Positions 15,114 to 18,241 of a DNA stretch of 18,241 bases are shown in pieces. The position numbers and the translations under genes are program-made. Within the stretch, counting starts at the first letter, position 1; each line of letters starts with the position of its first letter. The DNA comes from Nitrososphaerota archaeon (GTDB taxonomy: Archaea; Thermoproteota; Nitrososphaeria; Nitrososphaerales; Nitrosopumilaceae): the NCBI GenBank assembly GCA_022564385.1, contig JADFLN010000021.1, forward strand, positions 1 through 18,241. The letters are read 5' to 3'. The notes below the pieces were generated by a model. It was given only the letters and a program-made list of their open reading frames with translations. It had not been told where the DNA came from and searched no databases.

Positions 15114-16120
15114 TTCTCTTCCTCCAAATCATTTCTTAATTTAACCATATTTTGTAGATCTTTTTTATAAATTTCAACTATATCTAGTCTTTCTAGACGT
15201 TTTACAGCTCTCCACATAGTAGTTCGAGGTTGAAGGAATTTTTTTCGTAAATCACTCTCAAAAACTTTACCGCCATTTTCAGAGATGAATCTTACAATTT
15301 CTTTATCATCTTCACGCAAATCTGATCTAAGACTAAAAATTGTTTCAGGGTCTAAAGATTTAGATTCTGATTGTTTTTCAGGTAATTCTACAACATGAAT
15401 TTGTGGAGATTTTGATTGTTTTCTCTTGATAAGAACTGCAGCTACAATACTTACAGTAATTATTGGTCCAATAATTAATCCCGCAGTCATAAAATCAAGT
15501 GTGTATTCAAGTGGATTTGTAGTTGGTTCGGAAATGATTCCAAAAATGTAATCTATTTGAGCAGGTCCGCTGAAAAGTTCTAGTTTAATTTGTTCATCAA
15601 TTTGTTTCATATTATTTGGCAAAACACTCATTCCAACAATTACAGAGTTTTCTGGCATTAGCAATGAGTAATTTAATGGAGAGTCAAATGAAAAAGTCCA
15701 AACTCGTCCTTCTTTTGAAATTAAATCATGAATGTCATAATCAATAGTGATACTGGATGAACCAAGAGTATCAACTATTACTTTATCATCAATAATATCT
15801 CCAGATAATGAGGAACCATTTTCATCAATAGCAATAAAATTGTCAATTGATGAACCAAAGAGGCTGAGTTCAAAATTAGAAGAATCTACATCTATGTGAG
15901 AGGAAATATGTGTAGAACCATCAGACTGAATAATTAGTTCAAGAGTTCGAGTAGAACTGAATGAGGTCTGTATAGGTATTGTTAGTGTAATAACAATCAA
16001 GCCAGCAAGTATCAAAGGTGCCTTAATCATTGTTTCAAGGATACCATCAGTCCTTACAAAAAGTATTCCATCTTCTTGAAGAAACCCTTTCCTATGAATT
16101 GGTGCAATTACGGGTTTCAT
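15110..16120 (-). CDS. Transmembrane protein with cytoplasmic winged-helix DNA-binding domain
   Basis: 336 residues. A signal or first span lies at about 33-52 (APLILAGLIVITLTIPI), an external beta-rich domain at about 57-205, one span at about 212-231 (TAGLIIGPIITVSIVAAVL) followed by the basic IKRKQSK, and a cytoplasmic tail with a winged helix at about 271-329 (DDKEIVRFISENGGKVFESD, then the recognition helix near PRTTMWRAVKRLERL). This is the build of a one-component membrane transcription regulator: the outside domain senses and the inside domain binds DNA. ATG 16120 starts 4 nt after the preceding gene; ATG 16030 (residue 31) would place the signal at the very N-terminus and may be the true start. 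Similar proteins occur in archaea, but the ligand is unknown. Confidence 0.75.
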   Translation of the reverse strand: MKPVIAPIHRKGFLQEDGILFVRTDGILETMIKAPLILAGLIVITLTIPIQTSFSSTRTLELIIQSDGSTHISSHIDVDSSNFELSLFGSSIDNFIAIDENGSSLSGDIIDDKVIVDTLGSSSITIDYDIHDLISKEGRVWTFSFDSPLNYSLLMPENSVIVGMSVLPNNMKQIDEQIKLELFSGPAQIDYIFGIISEPTTNPLEYTLDFMTAGLIIGPIITVSIVAAVLIKRKQSKSPQIHVVELPEKQSESKSLDPETIFSLRSDLREDDKEIVRFISENGGKVFESDLRKKFLQPRTTMWRAVKRLERLDIVEIYKKDLQNMVKLRNDLEEEN

Positions 16121-16124
16121 TGGA

Positions 16125-16412
16125 TTAATACCTTAGATTCATGCTTTCTACGAGTCCCTGAAATTTCTTAAACTCCTGGAAAAATTCAAGTCCTTTTTCA
16201 GTAATCTGAAAGATTCTGTTTCTGTCATTTTTGATGGATTCTACCAAGCCTGCTTCTATTAGTTTCTCACATTTGTCTAGTACTGCATAGTGAGATAGAT
16301 TGGCTTTTCGAGAGATTGCAGATACAATGATTCCATCACGACCACCATCAGCGGTAACGTCTAAGATATCACCCATTATGCCCATTTCTGACCTGTATTG
16401 TTGTTTTGACAT
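16125..16412 (-). CDS. Winged-helix transcription regulator
   Basis: 95 residues, one winged-helix domain of the small archaeal ArnR1-like type. Helix 1 is MGIMGDILDVTA, the HTH is GIIVSAISRKANLSHYAVLD (about 28-46), helix 4 is KCEKLIEAGLVESI, the wing is KNDRNRIFQITEKGLEFF, and a final helix could serve dimerisation. It is cytoplasmic. It is the first gene of the three-gene minus-strand operon, 4 nt before the membrane regulator. A perfect palindrome TTGTATACAA lies 5-14 nt upstream of its ATG 16412, which suggests autoregulation. Confidence 0.85.
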   Translation of the reverse strand: MSKQQYRSEMGIMGDILDVTADGGRDGIIVSAISRKANLSHYAVLDKCEKLIEAGLVESIKNDRNRIFQITEKGLEFFQEFKKFQGLVESMNLRY

Positions 16413-16416
16413 GTTA

Positions 16417-16426
16417 TTGTATACAA
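16417..16426. promoter_or_regulatory. 10-bp palindrome, candidate operator of the winged-helix operon
   Basis: TTGTATACAA is a perfect palindrome just upstream of the regulator start codon (16412), where the transcript of a leaderless or short-leader operon would begin. A dimeric winged-helix protein bound here would block transcription. The binding protein is inferred. Confidence 0.4.
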
Positions 16427-16664
16427 CTACTTAGTTAATGAGGAACATCTTGAAACACGACAGCGGAACACAAAGCGGAACAGGAATTTAGCTAGTAAAA
16501 TACCATGATTTTTTAGAAAATTGATGCGGGGGAGAAATTCCAAAAAAAATTATGCCTAAAAATTTGGTAAGAAAAAATTCAATCTCTTGAAAAAGTGTCT
16601 CTTCGGTATATTTTTACAAAAATAATCTAATTTGGATAGTTCTGTTATATTTTCAAGAATTTAG

Positions 16665-16672
16665 CATATAAG
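16665..16672 (+). promoter_or_regulatory. TATA box of the 16726 gene
   Basis: CATATAAG predicts a start site near 16694 and a leader of about 32 nt. This differs from most first genes in the window, which look leaderless. Confidence 0.5.
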
Positions 16673-16698
16673 GAACAGGATGATTCCTCGCCGTTCCT
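16671..16698. promoter_or_regulatory. Inverted repeat between TATA box and predicted start site
   Basis: AGGAAC (16671-16676) and GTTCCT (16693-16698) are inverted, with a nested AGGA (16677-16680) and TCCT (16685-16688). The element overlaps the TATA box and the expected start site of the 16726 gene, the classic place for a repressor, and contains the GGAACA word seen elsewhere in the region. Confidence 0.4.
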
Positions 16699-16725
16699 AA
16701 TCTATCAGTTATACAAATCTTTGAT

Positions 16726-17418
16726 ATGGTAAAAATCCAAAACAGAACTATTGGTGTAATTACAATTCTGTTGATGCTTGGTGCTTCACCATTATCTGTA
16801 ACCTATTCGTTTGCAGATTTAGAAGAGTACCAACAAGATGAAAAGAGACAAAATAATCCAGAGGCTGAAAAAAATACTCACGAAGTAAGACTTGAAGCGA
16901 TTCTTACTGAAAAAGTAGTTAATGGAGAGCTGGAAGTACGACATTATGCTTTGCCCGATGATATTTCAGAAGACGACATACAGAGAACGTTATCCTTTGA
17001 AGGTCAAATATCAGGTTGGGCATATGTAAATTACAAGGCATATCATTCAGGGATAATTCTCTTTGATGGTAAAGTATCTAAGATTGGAGAATATCTATGG
17101 GGGATTTCTACAAATAGTGAGTTAAATCTTGCAGATATACAACTTGATTTAGAATCAAGTGAAAAATCCAATAGTTCAGATGTAATAACGCATGAAATAG
17201 CCTCAAATGAGGATCTTAGTTATAGAGTCATATTTTCTGGAAAAGTTGTAGAAATAGATAAAGAAAATGGAATTGTTATCTCTTTGATAAATTCTAGTCT
17301 AAAAAATCATGAGATGAGTCAAAATATCAAATTTCTGCAGGTTGGGGAACTGAGCATAAATTCAGAAAATTCAATTAGTTCAAACCAAGAATTCAGAAAT
17401 TCAATATCGGTAAGATAA
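16726..17418 (+). CDS. Secreted protein, function unknown
   Basis: 230 residues. A signal peptide (residues 1-31, TIGVITILLMLGASPLSVTYSFA) is followed by a charged segment (EEYQQDEKRQNNPEAEKN) and a beta-rich soluble body with repeated strand patterns (SGWAYVNYKAYHSGIILFDG, LSYRVIFSGKVVEIDKENG). No C-terminal anchor, cysteine pair or catalytic motif is evident. The start is ATG 16726. It is divergent from the winged-helix operon and shares its upstream region, so it may be a target of that regulator. The family is not recognised. Confidence 0.7.
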   Translation: MVKIQNRTIGVITILLMLGASPLSVTYSFADLEEYQQDEKRQNNPEAEKNTHEVRLEAILTEKVVNGELEVRHYALPDDISEDDIQRTLSFEGQISGWAYVNYKAYHSGIILFDGKVSKIGEYLWGISTNSELNLADIQLDLESSEKSNSSDVITHEIASNEDLSYRVIFSGKVVEIDKENGIVISLINSSLKNHEMSQNIKFLQVGELSINSENSISSNQEFRNSISVR

Positions 17419-17425
17419 TTACCAC

Positions 17426-17432
17426 TTTTTTT
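17426..17432 (+). terminator. Oligo-T terminator after the secreted protein gene
   Basis: Seven T residues begin 8 nt after the stop codon, with a second T-rich cluster just after, typical of archaeal intrinsic termination. Confidence 0.45.
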
Positions 17433-17482
17433 CTTTAGTTAACAAAAAATCATTCACAAGGTCAGCTTTGAGATTCATAGTA

Positions 17483-17491
17483 ACTTTTTAT
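17483..17491 (+). promoter_or_regulatory. TATA-like box of the coiled-coil gene
   Basis: CTTTTTATT centres about 31 nt before ATG 17518, giving a very short leader. Confidence 0.4.
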
Positions 17492-17517
17492 TCTCAGATT
17501 GAAAAGAAAATCATAAA

Positions 17518-17994
17518 ATGTTTGATAAATTCAGAGAAGGTGGAGGAGAGATGGTAGAAGAAAGAATAGAAGAAAATGTCAATGTTGAAGAATCTGTAGA
17601 ATCAACTTCAACAGTTGAGTCTGCAAGTAAGATTGGAATTGGGGAATTAATAGGAAAACGTGGAAAATTAGAAGAGGCAATAGATTATGTTGGTTTGATG
17701 ATTAAGAATCTTAAAGACAAGAGAACTTCACTTGAAAAAGATATTGAAGAAGAATCAGTAGATATTAAAAATCTCAGAGAAAAACTTCGGAAAGTTAGTG
17801 AATACATAGAAGAGGAAAATAGTGGAATTAAGGAACTTGCAAATAAGAGAAAGCAAGTCGAGGACCAAGCAGATGAAGTAGGTACAATCATCAATACATT
17901 AAGAGACAGACTTTCAGGAATTGACAAAATTATTGATGATGAAGGTAATAGAGTTAAAAGAATTAAAGAGTCTAGAGAACATCTAGATGATTAA
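17518..17994 (+). CDS. Coiled-coil protein made of 21-residue repeats
   Basis: 158 residues. After a short acidic N-terminus (residues 1-40, rich in Glu, Val and Ser), the protein is five 21-residue repeats at 41-61, 62-82, 83-103, 104-124 and 125-145 and a partial sixth to 158. Each begins with an aliphatic residue and follows I-x-x-L-x-x-K/R-x-x-x-aliphatic-E/D, often ending in an acidic cluster such as IEEE. Twenty-one residues are three heptads, so the whole is a long helix with regular coiled-coil contacts. There is no signal peptide, membrane span or cysteine, so it is cytoplasmic. A structural or scaffold role is inferred; the partner is unknown. The start is ATG 17518. Confidence 0.8.
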   Translation: MFDKFREGGGEMVEERIEENVNVEESVESTSTVESASKIGIGELIGKRGKLEEAIDYVGLMIKNLKDKRTSLEKDIEEESVDIKNLREKLRKVSEYIEEENSGIKELANKRKQVEDQADEVGTIINTLRDRLSGIDKIIDDEGNRVKRIKESREHLDD

Positions 17995-18054
17995 TTTCAT
18001 ATTTAATTAGACACAATTTAGTTATTAGTTAGATCCTGGAGATGGCAGTTTAGA

Positions 18055-18241
18055 TTATTTGTCTTTCTTAGAGTTATTCTGAATGTTCTTTGCTTCTAGT
18101 ATAGATACTTTCTGAGCTTTGTCTGATTCTATCTGAAGTAACTTGGCTTCCTGTTTAGCTAGTCTGTCAGCCTCTCGTTGAAGTTTATCTGATTCCTGTT
18201 TAGCTAGTCTGTCAGATTCTCTCTCAGCTTTGTCTGATTCT
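18055..18241 (-). CDS. C-terminal part of a repetitive, charged coiled-coil protein (5' end outside window)
   Basis: Reading the minus strand gives 61 codons ending at TAA 18055-18057. The residues form a 15-residue repeat: ESDKAERESDRLAKQ, then ESDKLQREADRLAKQ, then a decaying EAKLLQIESDKAQK, and the tail KNIQNNSKKDK. The charged, leucine-spaced pattern indicates a long helix. At DNA level a 23-nt word is identical at 18148-18170 and 18193-18215 (period 45), and a 15-nt word recurs at 18116-18130 and 18227-18241. The gene is convergent with the 21-residue repeat protein. Its N-terminal part, and hence any domain, lies beyond the window. Confidence 0.75.
   Translation of the reverse strand, partial: ESDKAERESDRLAKQESDKLQREADRLAKQEAKLLQIESDKAQKVSILEAKNIQNNSKKDK
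18148..18215. repeat. Tandem 45-nt coding repeat
   Basis: Two identical 23-nt words (18148-18170 and 18193-18215) occur 45 nt apart inside the repetitive gene. This exact identity suggests recent duplication or ongoing repeat-number change by slippage. Confidence 0.6.

Larger units (their letters stand above)
16413..16725. other. Divergent regulatory region between the winged-helix operon and a secreted protein gene
   Basis: No gene is visible in these 313 nt. The region holds the palindrome at 16417-16426 and GGAACA at 16442-16447, 16465-16470, 16477-16482 and 16672-16677, with an inverted GTTCC at 16693-16697. The second and third sit in a 9-nt repeat AGCGGAACA with a 12-nt period (16462-16470, 16474-16482). 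A TATA box CATATAAG lies at 16665-16672. The recurrence of one short word between divergent genes points to a shared regulator. Confidence 0.45.

Noticed and set aside
18055..18241. CRISPR array
   Set aside because: The 23-nt repeats are part of an open coding frame with a 45-nt period, and the intervening DNA is also repeat-derived, not unique spacers.

Overview
The window looks like a piece of a low-GC archaeal chromosome, most likely a marine ammonia-oxidising thaumarchaeon (Nitrososphaerota, Nitrosopumilus-like). This placement is inferred from gene content and style, not from a marker gene. There is a GPN-loop GTPase, an archaeal DPM1-GtrA glycosyltransferase, a preQ0 (archaeosine precursor) gene set, small winged-helix regulators and many short secreted or membrane-anchored proteins. 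TTG and GTG starts are common. AT-rich TATA-like boxes often lie 24-29 nt before a start codon, which suggests leaderless transcripts. No tRNA, rRNA, CRISPR array or insertion sequence was seen.

Layout. 1-1038 (-) is a DPM1-type glycosyltransferase with a GtrA membrane domain, cut by the window edge. 1117-2591 (+) holds three small exported or anchored proteins; the middle one (1462-2097) has distinct codon use and a paired direct repeat upstream. 2630-5202 (-) is a sulfate assimilation unit: an APS/PAPS reductase (cysH), ATP sulfurylase (sat, with an in-frame TAG at codon 275) and an anchored surface protein. 5287-7665 (+) carries a THUMP/ThiI-like protein with a degenerate PP-loop and a GT-B glycosyltransferase. 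7691-7756 is a GC-rich stem that is probably a structured RNA. 7819-8511 has a zinc-ribbon protein and a broken small gene.

8514-10362 (-) is an SDR oxidoreductase behind a flippase-like membrane protein. 10444-12817 (+) is an operon of GPN GTPase, homoserine kinase and QueC. 12820-14692 (-) holds two small membrane proteins with FolE and QueE. FolE, QueE and QueC cover three of the four steps from GTP to preQ0; QueD is not in the window.

14763-16412 (-) is a compact operon: a winged-helix regulator, a membrane-spanning protein with a cytoplasmic winged helix, and a small secreted protein whose start overlaps the preceding stop. It faces a secreted protein (16726-17418) across a 313-nt region with a palindrome and repeated GGAACA sites. 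This is the best candidate for an undescribed sensing system. The window ends with a coiled-coil protein built of 21-residue repeats and the tail of a second repeat protein on the other strand.
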